A DNA stretch of 64,000 nt from Brevundimonas subvibrioides ATCC 15264 (GTDB lineage: Bacteria > Pseudomonadota > Alphaproteobacteria > Caulobacterales > Caulobacteraceae), in NCBI RefSeq assembly GCF_000144605.1, contig NC_014375.1, positions 1,054,001 through 1,118,000 on the forward strand, written 5' to 3'. The notes under the pieces are model-generated. The model worked only from the letters and a program-made list of their open reading frames with translations. It was not told the DNA's origin and did not search any database. Position numbers and translations under genes: made by a program. The number at the start of each line of letters is the position of its first letter. Within the stretch, counting starts at the first letter, position 1. This document shows positions 32,766 through 42,065 of this stretch, piece by piece.

Positions 32766-34889
32766 ATGCGCCTGATCCTCGCCCTCACCACCGCCCTGAC
32801 CGTCGCCGCGACCGGTGCGCGCGCCGAAGAGGGGATGTGGACGTTCGACAACTTCCCGATCGCGCGGGCCAATGCGACGCTGGGGACCTCGATCGACCAG
32901 GCCTGGCTGGACCGGGTGCGTCTCAGCTCCGTGCGGTTCGGCGGCTGTTCGGCGGGGATCGTGTCGGACGCCGGTCTGGTCATGACCAACAACCACTGCG
33001 TCGCCACCTGCGTGGCCAATCTGTCGACCCAGGCGCGGAACTACGCCGAGACCGGCTTCACCCCCCGCAATCGCGAGGAGGAGGCGAAATGCCCCGGCGG
33101 CACGGCCGAGATCCTGACCGACATCAGCGACGTGACCGAGCGGGTGCGGGCGGCGGCGGCGGGCAAGACCGGCCTCGCCTTCAATCAGGCCCGCGACGCC
33201 GAGATCGGCCGGATCGAGCAGGAAGCCTGCGGCACGGCCACGGACAAACGATGCCAGGTCGTGACCCTGTACCGGGGCGGGCAGTTCAAGCTCTACACCT
33301 ACAAGAAATACACCGACGTCCGCCTGGCCTTCGCGCCGGAAGATCGGGCGGCGACCTTCGGCGGCGATCTGGACAACTTCAGCTTCCCGCGCTTCGCCAT
33401 CGATGCGGCCTTCATCCGTCTGTACGAGAACGACGCGCCGGCGCAGACGCCGACCCATTTCACCTGGAACGCCGACAAACCCGTGGAGGGCACGCCGGTG
33501 TTCGTCGCCGGTTCGCCCGGCGCGACCCAGCGGCTGCTGACGATGGACCAGCTAGCGACCGTGCGTGATGTCGTCCTGCCGATGGACCAGCTGATCGCCT
33601 CGGAGCTGCGCGGCCGGCTGATCCGCTTCAGCGAGGAGAGCGAGGAGAACGCCTTCATCGCCATGGACCCGATCGTCGGTCTGGAGAACACCTACAAGCG
33701 CGGCCTGGGCCGGATGCGGGCCCTGACCGATGCCAGCTTCATGACGAGGCGCGCCGAGGCGGAGACCGATTTCCAGCGCCGCGTTCGTGGTGCCGATGTC
33801 GAGGTTCGCGGCGCGCGCGTGGAAGCCGCGCCCGGCAGCGTCGCCGTCCAGCTGAGGTCCGACGATCCGTGGCGGGCCCTGGGCGAAGTTCAGCCGATCG
33901 CCCGCGAGCTCTATCCCGCCATGGCGCTGCTGGAAGGCGGCACCGGCGTCGGCACGACGTCGGTCGCCGGCGGGTCACAATTGTTCGCCTGGGCGCGCAC
34001 CCTCGTGCGGGGCGCGCAGGAGCGGGAGAAGCCGTCGTCCGAGCGTCTGCCGGAGTTCGGCGATGCCCGCCTGTCGTCGGTGCAGGCGGCCCTGTTCGCC
34101 GAACGGCCGACCTATCCGGGGCTGGAGCAGGTGCGGATGGAATGGTGGCTGTCCAAGACGCGTGAGTGGCTGACGGTCGACCATCCGGCGGTGCGCGGCC
34201 TGCTGGGTCAGGAATCGCCCGAACAGCTGTCGGCCCGTCTGGTCGAGGGCACGACACTGGCCGACCCGGCCGTGCGTCGCGCGCTGTGGGAGGGCGGTCT
34301 CGCCGCCATCCAGGCCTCGGACGATCCGATGATCCAGTATCTGCTGTCGATCCAGGACGAGACCCGCGCCATCCGCGCCGACTGGGAGACGCGGGTCCAG
34401 GCCCCGACCGACCAGGCGTCGGAGCGGCTGGCGACGGCCCGGTTCGAAGCCTATGGCGACAGCGTCTATCCCGACGCGACCGGCACCCTGCGCCTGACCT
34501 ACGGCCTGATCGAGGGATCGGACGTGCCGGGTCAGAGGTTCGGGCCCTTCACCACCTTCGCCGGCCTGTGGGACCGGGCGACCGGGGCTGCGCCGTTCGA
34601 CGTGGCGCCGAAGCTGCTGGCGGCCAGGGACCGGATCGACGGCGATGCAGTGTTGAACATGACGGTGTCGTCCGACACCATCGGCGGCTCGTCCGGCTCG
34701 CCCGTGGTGACGGCGGCGGGCGAGATGGTGGGGGCCAATTTCGACTCCACCGTCCTGACCCAGCGCAATGCCTATGGCTATGACCGCAACGTCAACCGCA
34801 GCGTGATCGTGACCACCGGGGCCGTGACCGTGGCTCTGCGCGACGTCTACGACATGGGCCGTCTGGTCGAGGAGCTGGGTGCGCGTTGA
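32766..34889 (+). CDS. S46 dipeptidyl peptidase, DPP11-like
   Basis: A 707-aa paralogue of the preceding peptidase. A signal peptide of about 20 residues precedes EEGMWTFDNFP. The catalytic His is in VMTNNHCVATC, the Ser in GGSSGSPV. At the position equivalent to 673 this protein has Ser (ANFDST) instead of Gly; Arg or Ser here is reported to mark DPP11-type enzymes that accept Asp/Glu at P1. The adjacent DPP7-like and DPP11-like enzymes would together cover hydrophobic and acidic dipeptides. The stop overlaps the TTG start of the acetyltransferase gene. Confidence 0.9.
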   Translation: MRLILALTTALTVAATGARAEEGMWTFDNFPIARANATLGTSIDQAWLDRVRLSSVRFGGCSAGIVSDAGLVMTNNHCVATCVANLSTQARNYAETGFTPRNREEEAKCPGGTAEILTDISDVTERVRAAAAGKTGLAFNQARDAEIGRIEQEACGTATDKRCQVVTLYRGGQFKLYTYKKYTDVRLAFAPEDRAATFGGDLDNFSFPRFAIDAAFIRLYENDAPAQTPTHFTWNADKPVEGTPVFVAGSPGATQRLLTMDQLATVRDVVLPMDQLIASELRGRLIRFSEESEENAFIAMDPIVGLENTYKRGLGRMRALTDASFMTRRAEAETDFQRRVRGADVEVRGARVEAAPGSVAVQLRSDDPWRALGEVQPIARELYPAMALLEGGTGVGTTSVAGGSQLFAWARTLVRGAQEREKPSSERLPEFGDARLSSVQAALFAERPTYPGLEQVRMEWWLSKTREWLTVDHPAVRGLLGQESPEQLSARLVEGTTLADPAVRRALWEGGLAAIQASDDPMIQYLLSIQDETRAIRADWETRVQAPTDQASERLATARFEAYGDSVYPDATGTLRLTYGLIEGSDVPGQRFGPFTTFAGLWDRATGAAPFDVAPKLLAARDRIDGDAVLNMTVSSDTIGGSSGSPVVTAAGEMVGANFDSTVLTQRNAYGYDRNVNRSVIVTTGAVTVALRDVYDMGRLVEELGAR

Positions 34890-35431
34890 GCGGACTGGCG
34901 ACTCCGGCCCTGAGCACGCGGGCGGGCACGCTCGAGGACCTGCCCGCCCTGCATGCCCTGATCGAACGCGCCTATCGCGGCGAGACAGCCAGGAAGGGCT
35001 GGACCAACGAGGCCGACTTGCTGGACGGGCAGCGCACGGATGTCGCCGAGCTCACCGACATCCTGACCGACCCCGCGCGCGTCATGCTGGTGGGCGAGGA
35101 GGCCGGCACGCTGGTCGCCTGTCTCCAGCTGGTCGATGAGGGGGCCGGCACGGCCTATCTGGGCATGCTGTCGGTCGAGCCCGAACGCCAGGCGGGGGGG
35201 CTCGGGCGCTTCATGATCGCGGCGGCCGAGGCCGAGGCCGTAGCCCGCTTCGGTGCGCGGACGATGCGCATGACCGTCATCCGCCAGCGGCCCGAGCTGA
35301 TCGCCTGGTACGAACGACGGGGCTATGCCCTGACCGGAGAAACCGAACCCTTCCCGCTCAGCGACGAACGTTTCGGATTGCCGAGACGGCAGGACCTGGA
35401 GTTCTTGGTGCTGGAGAAGACTCTGGCCTGA
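34886..35431 (+). CDS. GNAT family N-acetyltransferase
   Basis: A 181-aa GNAT-fold protein. The acetyl-CoA-binding segment is LSVEPERQAGGLGRFMI (a variant of the Q/RxxGxG/A loop), preceded by YLGMLSV and followed by MTVIRQRPELIAWYERRGY, which is common to the family. TTG start overlapping the DPP11-like stop (TTGA), so it is coupled to a peptidase gene, though its substrate cannot be deduced. It may act on amino acids or peptides. Confidence 0.85.
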   Translation: MSGLATPALSTRAGTLEDLPALHALIERAYRGETARKGWTNEADLLDGQRTDVAELTDILTDPARVMLVGEEAGTLVACLQLVDEGAGTAYLGMLSVEPERQAGGLGRFMIAAAEAEAVARFGARTMRMTVIRQRPELIAWYERRGYALTGETEPFPLSDERFGLPRRQDLEFLVLEKTLA

Positions 35432-35432
35432 G

Positions 35433-35648
35433 CTATTTCAGGCCGTCTTCGGCCAGGGTGTGCGCCACGATCGCATTGGCGTGACCGTGCCCCAGTCCGT
35501 GTTCGTCCTTGAGCATGGCGACCAGCGCTCCATGCCTTGCCGGATAATGGCCGCGGACGATGGCCTTCCAGTCGGAGACCGGACGGCCGTACGTCTTCTC
35601 GATCGACGGGAAGTACGAAGCGGGCCCCTTGATCCGTTCTGCCGTCAC
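35433..35648 (-). CDS. DUF4287 family protein
   Basis: A 71-aa protein starting at GTG 35648, which has AGGAG seven bases upstream; earlier in-frame starts lack conserved sequence. The DUF4287 pattern is clear: GPASYFPSIEKTYGRPV, WKAIVRG and LKDEHGLGHGHANAIVAHTL. No function is known for the family. It is convergent with the acetyltransferase, 1 bp apart. Confidence 0.87.
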   Translation of the reverse strand: MTAERIKGPASYFPSIEKTYGRPVSDWKAIVRGHYPARHGALVAMLKDEHGLGHGHANAIVAHTLAEDGLK

Positions 35649-35722
35649 GACGCGCTCCTGCGGCTGTTCGAAGGGGATTGAACGACCCCGGGCGGTTCGC
35701 TGCAAGACCCGTCGTGTTCAGT

Positions 35723-36487
35723 TCATGCCCGTCGCGGGACGCTTTCACTCGAACGCCCCCGGATGGCCGGCAGGGCCTCGACCTCGGGTCGGGCGAGCAG
35801 ATAGCCCTGCATCAGCGAGACGCCGAAATCGCGCAGGACGTCATGCTCCGCCAGGGTCTCGATGCCCTCGCAGACCGGTTCGATGTCGAGATCGCGCAGC
35901 ATGCACAGGGTGTTGCGGACGATCGTACGCTTCACCTTGTCGGTGTCGATGTCGCGGATGAGCGCCATGTCGAGCTTGACGATGTCCGGCTGGAACTGGC
36001 TCAGCAGGCCGAGACCGGAATAGCCGGCACCGAAGTCGTCGATGGCGGTCTTGAAGCCCATCGCCCGATAGGACCGGAGGATGTTGAGGATGTGATGACT
36101 GTCCATCGCCTCGGCCTCGGTGAACTCGAAGATGATCCGGTTCACCGGAAAACCGGTGCGCATCGCCGCCGCCAGGGTCACGCGGATGCAGGCCTTGGGC
36201 TCGTAGACGGCGTTCGGCAGGAAGTTGATCGACAGGTGCGCGGCGTCGGACGCCATGTTCAGTCCGGCCGCGAGTTCGATGGCGGTCGTGCGGCAGAGCT
36301 GGTCGAAGGCATAGCGATTGTCGGCCGACACCTGTGCCAGCACATGGCCGGCCCCCTGACCGTCCTTGCCACGAACCAGCGCCTCATAGGCGAAGGCCGT
36401 CCCGGTCCGGATGTCGACGATCGGTTGGAACGCCATGGTGATGGGTAGGTCGAAGCCCACCCCGTCCTTACACGCTATGCACGACAT
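35723..36487 (-). CDS. stand-alone EAL-domain c-di-GMP phosphodiesterase
   Basis: A 254-aa single EAL domain. Catalytic motifs are present: YEALVRG (EAL), SINFLPNAV (Asn ligand), FEFTEAEA (Glu), AIDDFGAGYSGLGLL (DDFG), IVKLDMALI, CEGIET and LMQGYLLARP, so hydrolytic activity is plausible. No transmembrane or sensor domain is attached, but the first residues MSCIACKDG contain a CxxC pair that could bind metal or sense redox state. It is monocistronic. Lowering c-di-GMP would favour the motile state served by the che operon elsewhere in this window. Confidence 0.88.
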   Translation of the reverse strand: MSCIACKDGVGFDLPITMAFQPIVDIRTGTAFAYEALVRGKDGQGAGHVLAQVSADNRYAFDQLCRTTAIELAAGLNMASDAAHLSINFLPNAVYEPKACIRVTLAAAMRTGFPVNRIIFEFTEAEAMDSHHILNILRSYRAMGFKTAIDDFGAGYSGLGLLSQFQPDIVKLDMALIRDIDTDKVKRTIVRNTLCMLRDLDIEPVCEGIETLAEHDVLRDFGVSLMQGYLLARPEVEALPAIRGRSSESVPRRA

Positions 36488-36609
36488 GCCACCGCTCCAT
36501 CAGCCCCTCAATCTGGGCGTGATAGATTAACAACCACACCGCGCGACGCTGCGGGGGTGGCTTCAGCGAGACGGCGGCGCGGACCGGCCTCGCCGGGATG
36601 GACCGTCGG

Positions 36610-37245
36610 CTAGTCCTTTTCCTTCAGCGAGCGCCTGGCGGTCTCGAAATACTGCCAGCCGGTCCAGACGGTGGCGATCGCGGCGAACCAGATCAGGCTG
36701 TCGGCGAACAGCTGGAACCAGGGCAGGAACTCGAAGTCCAGACCGAACCCGTCCCAGTTGCGGGCGAACAGCTGGGCTCCCAGAGCGACCAGCTGGACCG
36801 TGGTCTTCCATTTGGCCAGGGTGGTGACTTCCAGCGTGACCCGGCCGGCGATGGTCTCGCGCAGGGCCGAGACGGCGAATTCGCGGAACAGGATCAGGCC
36901 GCAGGGAATGGCGATCTGGGGCACCGATCCACTGGTCAGAACGCCCAGGATGGCCCCGGTAACCAGGATCTTGTCGGCGATGGGGTCCAGGATCGCCCCC
37001 CAGCGGGTCTCGGACTTCCAGCGCCGCGCCAGATAGCCGTCGACCCAGTCGGTCGAGGCGGCGACGACGAAGATGTAGAAGGCCGCGCGGTACAGGCCGA
37101 ACTGGTCTTCAGGGCTCAGATAGGCCGACAGGATCGGCACCCCCCCGGTGGCACCCGCCAGGATCAGGAACATCACGACCCCCGCGATCAGCCGCAGGCC
37201 GGTCAGGATGTTGGGGATCGGATTGGCGTGGTGAGTGTGGGGCAT
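36610..37245 (-). CDS. pgsA: CDP-diacylglycerol-glycerol-3-phosphate 3-phosphatidyltransferase
   Basis: A 211-aa membrane enzyme making phosphatidylglycerol phosphate. The CDP-alcohol transferase signature DG-x2-AR-x8-G-x3-D-x3-D is present in VDGYLARRWKSETRWGAILD, followed by PIADK. About four to five hydrophobic helices are visible. The N-terminus IPNILTGLRLIAGVVMFL is typical for PgsA. The length is normal. Convergent or tandem neighbours (EAL protein, carbonic anhydrase) are unrelated. Confidence 0.92.
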   Translation of the reverse strand: MPHTHHANPIPNILTGLRLIAGVVMFLILAGATGGVPILSAYLSPEDQFGLYRAAFYIFVVAASTDWVDGYLARRWKSETRWGAILDPIADKILVTGAILGVLTSGSVPQIAIPCGLILFREFAVSALRETIAGRVTLEVTTLAKWKTTVQLVALGAQLFARNWDGFGLDFEFLPWFQLFADSLIWFAAIATVWTGWQYFETARRSLKEKD

Positions 37246-37283
37246 TCAGGGATCCGGAGCGGCGATATGAGGCGAACGCGCCT

Positions 37284-37907
37284 CTAGCTTAGCGGTTCAA
37301 ACCGCGGAGCCGAAGTGAGGGCGCGCAGCATCCCTTCGGCGATGCCGAAATGCAGACCGGTCAGGGTCAGGGTGCCGGCGGTCTCCCGCTCCGCGATCCA
37401 GGGGAAGGTGCGCAGGTTGTCCAGCGACAGGCGCACGACGGCTTCCTCCGAGGCCTGTTCGACCTCTGCGGGCGTGACGGCCTCGGCGACGCGGCGCACG
37501 ACGGGGGTGCCCTGGGCGATCCAGGGGGCGACGAAATCCTTCACCGTGTCGGGCGCGCCGTCGCGCATGGCGGCGACCCCGCCGCAGTGGGCGTGGCCCA
37601 TGACGACGATGCGCGACACGTTCAGCACCTTGACCCCGAACTCCAGCGCGGCGGAGACCCCGTGCAGCTGGCCGTCCGGCTCATAGGGCGGCACGAGGTT
37701 GGCGACGTTGCGCACGACGAAAAGCTGGCCGGGGGCGGCGTCGAAGATCAGGGCCGGGTCTGCGCGGCTGTCGGAACAGGCGACGATCAGGGTGTGCGGC
37801 GTCTGGCCGGCGGCCAGGGCCTCGTATTCGGCGCGCGCGGCCGGCCAGTGGTCGGCGCGGAAGCGGCGGTAGCCGGAGATGAGCGGGTCGAGGGAATCGT
37901 CAGACAT
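37284..37907 (-). CDS. beta-class carbonic anhydrase
   Basis: A 207-aa enzyme interconverting CO2 and bicarbonate. Zinc ligands are Cys and Asp in VACSDSRADP and His plus Cys in VMGHAHCGGV. I chose the ATG at 37907; the frame upstream has no related sequence. The family marker VVRNVANLVPP is present. The length matches the bacterial beta class. It is followed on the same strand by pgsA, 38 bp further on. Confidence 0.92.
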   Translation of the reverse strand: MSDDSLDPLISGYRRFRADHWPAARAEYEALAAGQTPHTLIVACSDSRADPALIFDAAPGQLFVVRNVANLVPPYEPDGQLHGVSAALEFGVKVLNVSRIVVMGHAHCGGVAAMRDGAPDTVKDFVAPWIAQGTPVVRRVAEAVTPAEVEQASEEAVVRLSLDNLRTFPWIAERETAGTLTLTGLHFGIAEGMLRALTSAPRFEPLS

Positions 37908-38049
37908 GGGCCTGCTTGTAGCCCTTCGGCCGGAGGAGCAAAATACGCCGGTCCGGCCCGCTACCTGACCATGGCAAGCGCCGCCATTAACGTGCTTTAT
38001 TCGAACCGACCCCGGCGTCGAACGTCCACCCTTGCTGACGAACGGATGC

Positions 38050-38790
38050 ATGATGACGAAGATTAGAAGCCTGATGCTCGCCTCCGCCGTGCTGGCCATG
38101 CTGGCCGCATGCTCCGCCCCCGAGCCGGCGAGCCCCGCCGCCCAGGCCGAGGCCGTCGACGCGACCAGCAGCACGGTGCGGGTGCGGGGCACGGTCCAGT
38201 CCGTGTCGGACGGTTCGATGACGGTTCAGACCTATGACGGCCGGACGGTCGCCGTGCCGATCGCCGAGGCGACGCGGTTCGTCTGGGTCGTCTCCTCCAG
38301 CCTTTCGACCCTCAAGGACGGCGATTTCGTCGGGACCGCGACCACGGGTCCGAAGACGGCGCTGCGCGCGCTGGAACTGGTGATCTTTCCTGAATCGATG
38401 CGCGGGACGGGCGAGGGCCACTATCCGTGGGACATCCCGGGCGTCGTCGCATCGCGCGGGGGCGGCGCGGTGGAGTCCAGCGCGATGACCAACGGCACGG
38501 TCGAAAGCCGCAGTGCGCCGACCGCCGGAACGGCTCCGGCCCAGAGCGCCATGACGAACGGCACGGTCGCCGGCCGTGACGCCTCGACCGGCGGCCTCGT
38601 GCTCAACATCGCCTACGAGGGCGGCACGGCGGACGTCGCCATTCCCGAGGGCACGCCGATCGTGCGGTTCGAACCGACCGAACGGTCGTCGCTGGCGGCG
38701 GGTCAGAAGGTTTACGCCGTCATCCCGCAGGGGACGACGTCGGCCGGCTTCCTGGCGATGGGCAAGGACGGCGTGACGCCACCGATGTAG
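38050..38790 (+). CDS. lipoprotein with repeated segments (possible DUF5666-type)
   Basis: A 246-aa lipoprotein: the signal peptide ends in a lipobox LAMLAAC, with a second candidate start at the next ATG (38053). The mature part has two similar beta-rich modules, one near STVRVRGTVQSVSDGSMTV and one near TNGTVAGRDASTGGLVL, the latter preceded by an internal repeat (SAMTNGTVESR and SAMTNGTVAGR, about 35 residues apart). Short OB-like modules of this kind occur in DUF5666 proteins, but the assignment is tentative. Function unknown. Confidence 0.62.
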   Translation: MMTKIRSLMLASAVLAMLAACSAPEPASPAAQAEAVDATSSTVRVRGTVQSVSDGSMTVQTYDGRTVAVPIAEATRFVWVVSSSLSTLKDGDFVGTATTGPKTALRALELVIFPESMRGTGEGHYPWDIPGVVASRGGGAVESSAMTNGTVESRSAPTAGTAPAQSAMTNGTVAGRDASTGGLVLNIAYEGGTADVAIPEGTPIVRFEPTERSSLAAGQKVYAVIPQGTTSAGFLAMGKDGVTPPM

Positions 38791-38824
38791 ACGCAGGCGG
38801 ACAGCGTCCGCCGCCGCGGCGCGC

Positions 38825-39136
38825 CTATGACCCCCGGCGGGCTTTCCCGTCGATCAGGACGGCCTGCTGCCAGCGGCTGGGCGACTTGTCGGTGCGGTGG
38901 ATGCAACCGGCCCAGCAGCAGGGGCGGGACTTGCCCTCAAGCAGTTCCTCCCCGGTCCGCCGGATGCGGCGCTCGCGGGTTGCGGGCTGTTTCGCGTCGT
39001 CGACCCAGCAGATGAACTCATTGCGACCGAGTGGCGTCAGCCTCTGCCACAGAGCGAAGACGGCCGGGTCGGATCGCACGGCGGATTCGAGGTCGGCGCC
39101 GGCCGTGTGGACGACGCCCTGCAGAAACGCGCTCAA
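38825..39136 (-). CDS. YdeI/OmpD-associated family protein
   Basis: A 103-aa protein from a TTG at 39136 with GGGAGGG eight bases upstream. The segment LTPLGRNEFICWVDDAKQPATRERRIRRTGEEL is the YdeI-like core (its first 20 residues hold the WVDDAKQP signature). The C-terminus adds CCWAGCIHR, with three Cys, which is unusual. Family members have been linked to bacteriocin protection and outer-membrane effects, but the mechanism is unknown. Confidence 0.75.
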   Translation of the reverse strand: MSAFLQGVVHTAGADLESAVRSDPAVFALWQRLTPLGRNEFICWVDDAKQPATRERRIRRTGEELLEGKSRPCCWAGCIHRTDKSPSRWQQAVLIDGKARRGS

Positions 39137-39174
39137 CGGACCCTCCCGCGACTGACCGGCCTGACGTCGCCACC

Positions 39175-41073
39175 CTACCGCTGGGTTTGCGGATGGAAGA
39201 AGCCATAAATCCGTTCGGCCAGGGCGCGGTTGATGCCGTCGACCTTTTCAAGGTCGACGACCGCGGCGCGGCCCACCCCCTTGGCCGAGCCGAAAGCATG
39301 CAGCAGCGCCTTCTTGCGGCCGGGACCCACGCCCTCGATCTCGTCCAGCGGGTTCTTCTTGATGTCCATCGAGCGACGGGTGCGGTGGGCCCCGTTGGCG
39401 AACCGGTGGGCCTCGTCGCGCAGGCGCTGGATGTAGTAGAGGGCCGGCGATTTCAGCGGCAGCATGAAGGGCGGCTTGCCGGGCACGAAGAACCGCTCCA
39501 TCCCCGCGTCCCGGTCCGGTCCCTTGGCCACCCCGACGGCCAGGATGTCGTCCAGACCCAGATCGGCCAGCACCGCCTGGACTTCGGCCAGCTGGCCGGC
39601 CCCGCCGTCGATCAGCAGCAGATCGGGGCGGACCACCTCTTCGGCACCTTCCTCCTCGTCCTTGACCAGACGGCTGAAGCGCCGGCGCATCACCTCGCGC
39701 ATCATGCCGTAGTCGTCGCCGGGGGTCAGATCGACGCCGCGGATGTTGAACTTGCGGTACTGCGACTTCTGGAACCCCTCGGGTCCGGCGACGATCATGC
39801 CGCCGACGGCATTGGTGCCCTGGATGTGGGCGTTGTCGTAGACCTCGATCCGCTCCGGCGTGCCGTCCAGTCCGAAGGCCTCGCAGACCTCGGCCAGGAT
39901 CTTGCCCTGGGCAGAGCCCTCGGCCATCTTGCGGCCCAGGGCCTCGCGGGCGTTGGTCAGGGCGTGGTCGACCAGGGCATGCTTGTCGCCACGCAGGGGC
40001 CGTTCGATCGAGACGACGCGTCGGCCGTCCACCTCCCGGGCCTTCATGGAGAAGGCCTCTTCCAGCAGTTCCTTCTCGAACGGGACGACGTTCGACAGGA
40101 TCAGGCGCGGGACCGGCTTGTCCTCGTAGAACTGGCCCAGGAAGGCCGACAGGATCTCGGCATCGGTGTCGGACTTGTCGACGCGCGGAAAATAGGCGCG
40201 GCCGCCCCAGTTCTGGCCGCCGCGATAGAAGAAGACCTGGACGCAGGCCTGGCCGCCCTCGCTGAACACGGCCAGGACGTCGGCCTCGGCCACGCTGTCG
40301 GCGCTGACGGAATTCTCCATGGCGATGGCCGAGAGGGCGCGGATGCGGTCCCGGACGCGGGCGGCCTGTTCGAAGTCCATCGCCTCGGCGGCGGCGGTCA
40401 TCTCACCCGACAGGCGGCTGATCACCGCGCGCGACTTGCCGCGCAGGAACAGCGAGGCCTCCTCGACCAGCCCGGCATAGTCTTCCAGCGAGATCAGGCC
40501 GGTGCAGGGGGCCGAGCAGCGCTTGATCTGATGCAGCATGCAGGGACGGGTGCGGGTCTCGTAGACGCTGTCCGAACAGGACCGCAGCAGGAAGGCCTTC
40601 TGCAGGGTGTTCAGGGTCCGGTTCACGGCCCAGGTGGAGGCGAACGGCCCGAAATAGTCGCCGGGGGTCGTGTGGGAGCCGCGGTGCTTGCGGACCTGGG
40701 GCGCGCGGTGGTCCTTGCGGATCATCAGCTCGGCGAACGACTTGTCGTCGCGCAGGACCACGTTGAAGCGCGGCTTCAGCTTCTTGATGAAGTTGGATTC
40801 GAGCAGCAGGGCCTCGGTCTCGGACGCCGTGACCACCAGCTCCATCGACCGGGTCAGGGAGACCATCAGGCCGATGCGCTGCGTGTGGAACCGCCCTTGC
40901 GCGTACTGAAGGATGCGCTTCTTGATCGACCGCGCCTTGCCCACATAGAGGCAGGTCCCGTCCTCGCCGTACATGCGATAGACGCCCGGCTTGTCCGGCG
41001 CGCGCCGGGCCTCGTCGCGGATCAGGTCGGCTCCCGCGTGGATCGGCGTTTCGAGATTCGATTCCTCGGTCAT
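39175..41073 (-). CDS. uvrC: excinuclease ABC subunit C
   Basis: A 632-aa nucleotide-excision-repair nuclease. From the N-terminus: a GIY-YIG domain ([19 protein letters not shown], then IKKRILQY), a Cys-rich [13 protein letters not shown] segment, a UVR helix pair ([16 protein letters not shown]), the RNase-H-like UvrC endonuclease domain ([18 protein letters not shown] and [11 protein letters not shown]), and C-terminal helix-hairpin-helix motifs ([16 protein letters not shown]). I chose the ATG at 41073; the upstream extension is Arg-rich and not conserved. Complete and normal in length. Confidence 0.95.
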   Translation of the reverse strand: MTEESNLETPIHAGADLIRDEARRAPDKPGVYRMYGEDGTCLYVGKARSIKKRILQYAQGRFHTQRIGLMVSLTRSMELVVTASETEALLLESNFIKKLKPRFNVVLRDDKSFAELMIRKDHRAPQVRKHRGSHTTPGDYFGPFASTWAVNRTLNTLQKAFLLRSCSDSVYETRTRPCMLHQIKRCSAPCTGLISLEDYAGLVEEASLFLRGKSRAVISRLSGEMTAAAEAMDFEQAARVRDRIRALSAIAMENSVSADSVAEADVLAVFSEGGQACVQVFFYRGGQNWGGRAYFPRVDKSDTDAEILSAFLGQFYEDKPVPRLILSNVVPFEKELLEEAFSMKAREVDGRRVVSIERPLRGDKHALVDHALTNAREALGRKMAEGSAQGKILAEVCEAFGLDGTPERIEVYDNAHIQGTNAVGGMIVAGPEGFQKSQYRKFNIRGVDLTPGDDYGMMREVMRRRFSRLVKDEEEGAEEVVRPDLLLIDGGAGQLAEVQAVLADLGLDDILAVGVAKGPDRDAGMERFFVPGKPPFMLPLKSPALYYIQRLRDEAHRFANGAHRTRRSMDIKKNPLDEIEGVGPGRKKALLHAFGSAKGVGRAAVVDLEKVDGINRALAERIYGFFHPQTQR

Positions 41074-41128
41074 TGACGCCGATATAGGCGTCCGGCGTTC
41101 ACGCGGCGATGCCTGTCTGCGCCGCTGT

Positions 41129-42022
41129 CTATCGGCGAGCCTGGGCGATGAAGCGGGCGGCCCGTTCGCCTTGGGGATCGCCCGGCTGGCCGAAGCCGAC
41201 ATTGATCTCGCGATGACTGTCCCCGGGCGCGACGATGACCTCTGCCGAACCCCCGGCCTGCTGAAGCACGCGGGCCAGCCCCTCGCTCTGGGCCCGGGAG
41301 TCGGCCCGGCTGGCGATGTAGAAGATCAGGAACGGCGGAAGCGGGACGCCGGGCGCGATCCTGAGGGTCGGCGACAGGGCCGCGGCCTGGTCGCCGAAGG
41401 CCTCGTCGTAGAGCCGGGTCAGAATTCGTCCGGCGAAGCCGTTCCCGCGGTCTCCCGTGGCGTCGTACCCGGCCCCGTCCAGAAGGATGACGCCCGCGAG
41501 GTCCGAGGGGGCGAGGCCATGCTCGGCCAGATAGACCGGATCGACGCCGACCAGGGCGGCGAGGTGGGCCCCGGCCGAATGACCCATCAGATAGAGGTCG
41601 CGGCCGGGATGCCGTCGGACGAGATCGGCCAGGGCCGCGGCCACGTCCCGGGCCTGTTCGCGCGGCGTCACCTCCGGCACCAGCCGATAGCCGATCGAGG
41701 CGAGCACCAGGCCATGGCGTTCGGCGAAGTCCGGCAAGGCATGGACCATGCTCCGGTCGCCATGCGCCCAGCCGCCGCCGTGGACATAGGCCAGGATGGG
41801 ACCCGCGGCGTCCGGCCGGTACAGGTCGTAGGCCTGACGGTCGTCGGCGCCGACCGGGATCCGCTCATGCGGAGCCGCCGCGTCCGCCTGGCCGCTCCCG
41901 GACCGTCGATGGCGCAGGCCGCCCCGCGCGCTCTGGGCGGCGGCGGAGGTTGCACCGCCCGCCAGCACGACGGCGGCGAAAAGGATCGTGCGGCGGGAAA
42001 GGCGCGTCACCATCATCTCCAT
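41129..42022 (-). CDS. exported alpha/beta hydrolase, HSL-like esterase
   Basis: A 297-aa hydrolase. An N-terminal [14 protein letters not shown] segment resembles a Tat or Sec signal, cleaved near SAAAQ. The oxyanion motif [11 protein letters not shown], the nucleophile elbow [12 protein letters not shown] and a C-terminal [14 protein letters not shown] with the His define the hormone-sensitive-lipase group. The substrate is unknown. Starts at 42022, 42016 or 42013 are equally possible and differ by three residues at most. Confidence 0.84.
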   Translation of the reverse strand: MEMMVTRLSRRTILFAAVVLAGGATSAAAQSARGGLRHRRSGSGQADAAAPHERIPVGADDRQAYDLYRPDAAGPILAYVHGGGWAHGDRSMVHALPDFAERHGLVLASIGYRLVPEVTPREQARDVAAALADLVRRHPGRDLYLMGHSAGAHLAALVGVDPVYLAEHGLAPSDLAGVILLDGAGYDATGDRGNGFAGRILTRLYDEAFGDQAAALSPTLRIAPGVPLPPFLIFYIASRADSRAQSEGLARVLQQAGGSAEVIVAPGDSHREINVGFGQPGDPQGERAARFIAQARR

Positions 42023-42065
42023 GGGCCTTCGACCTGAACGGACGGTTGCGGCGTTTCCGTCGGCG

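Noticed and set aside
37975..38010. Possible CtrA site TTAACGTGCTTTATT before the lipoprotein gene
   Set aside because: The second half-site is TATT rather than TTAA.
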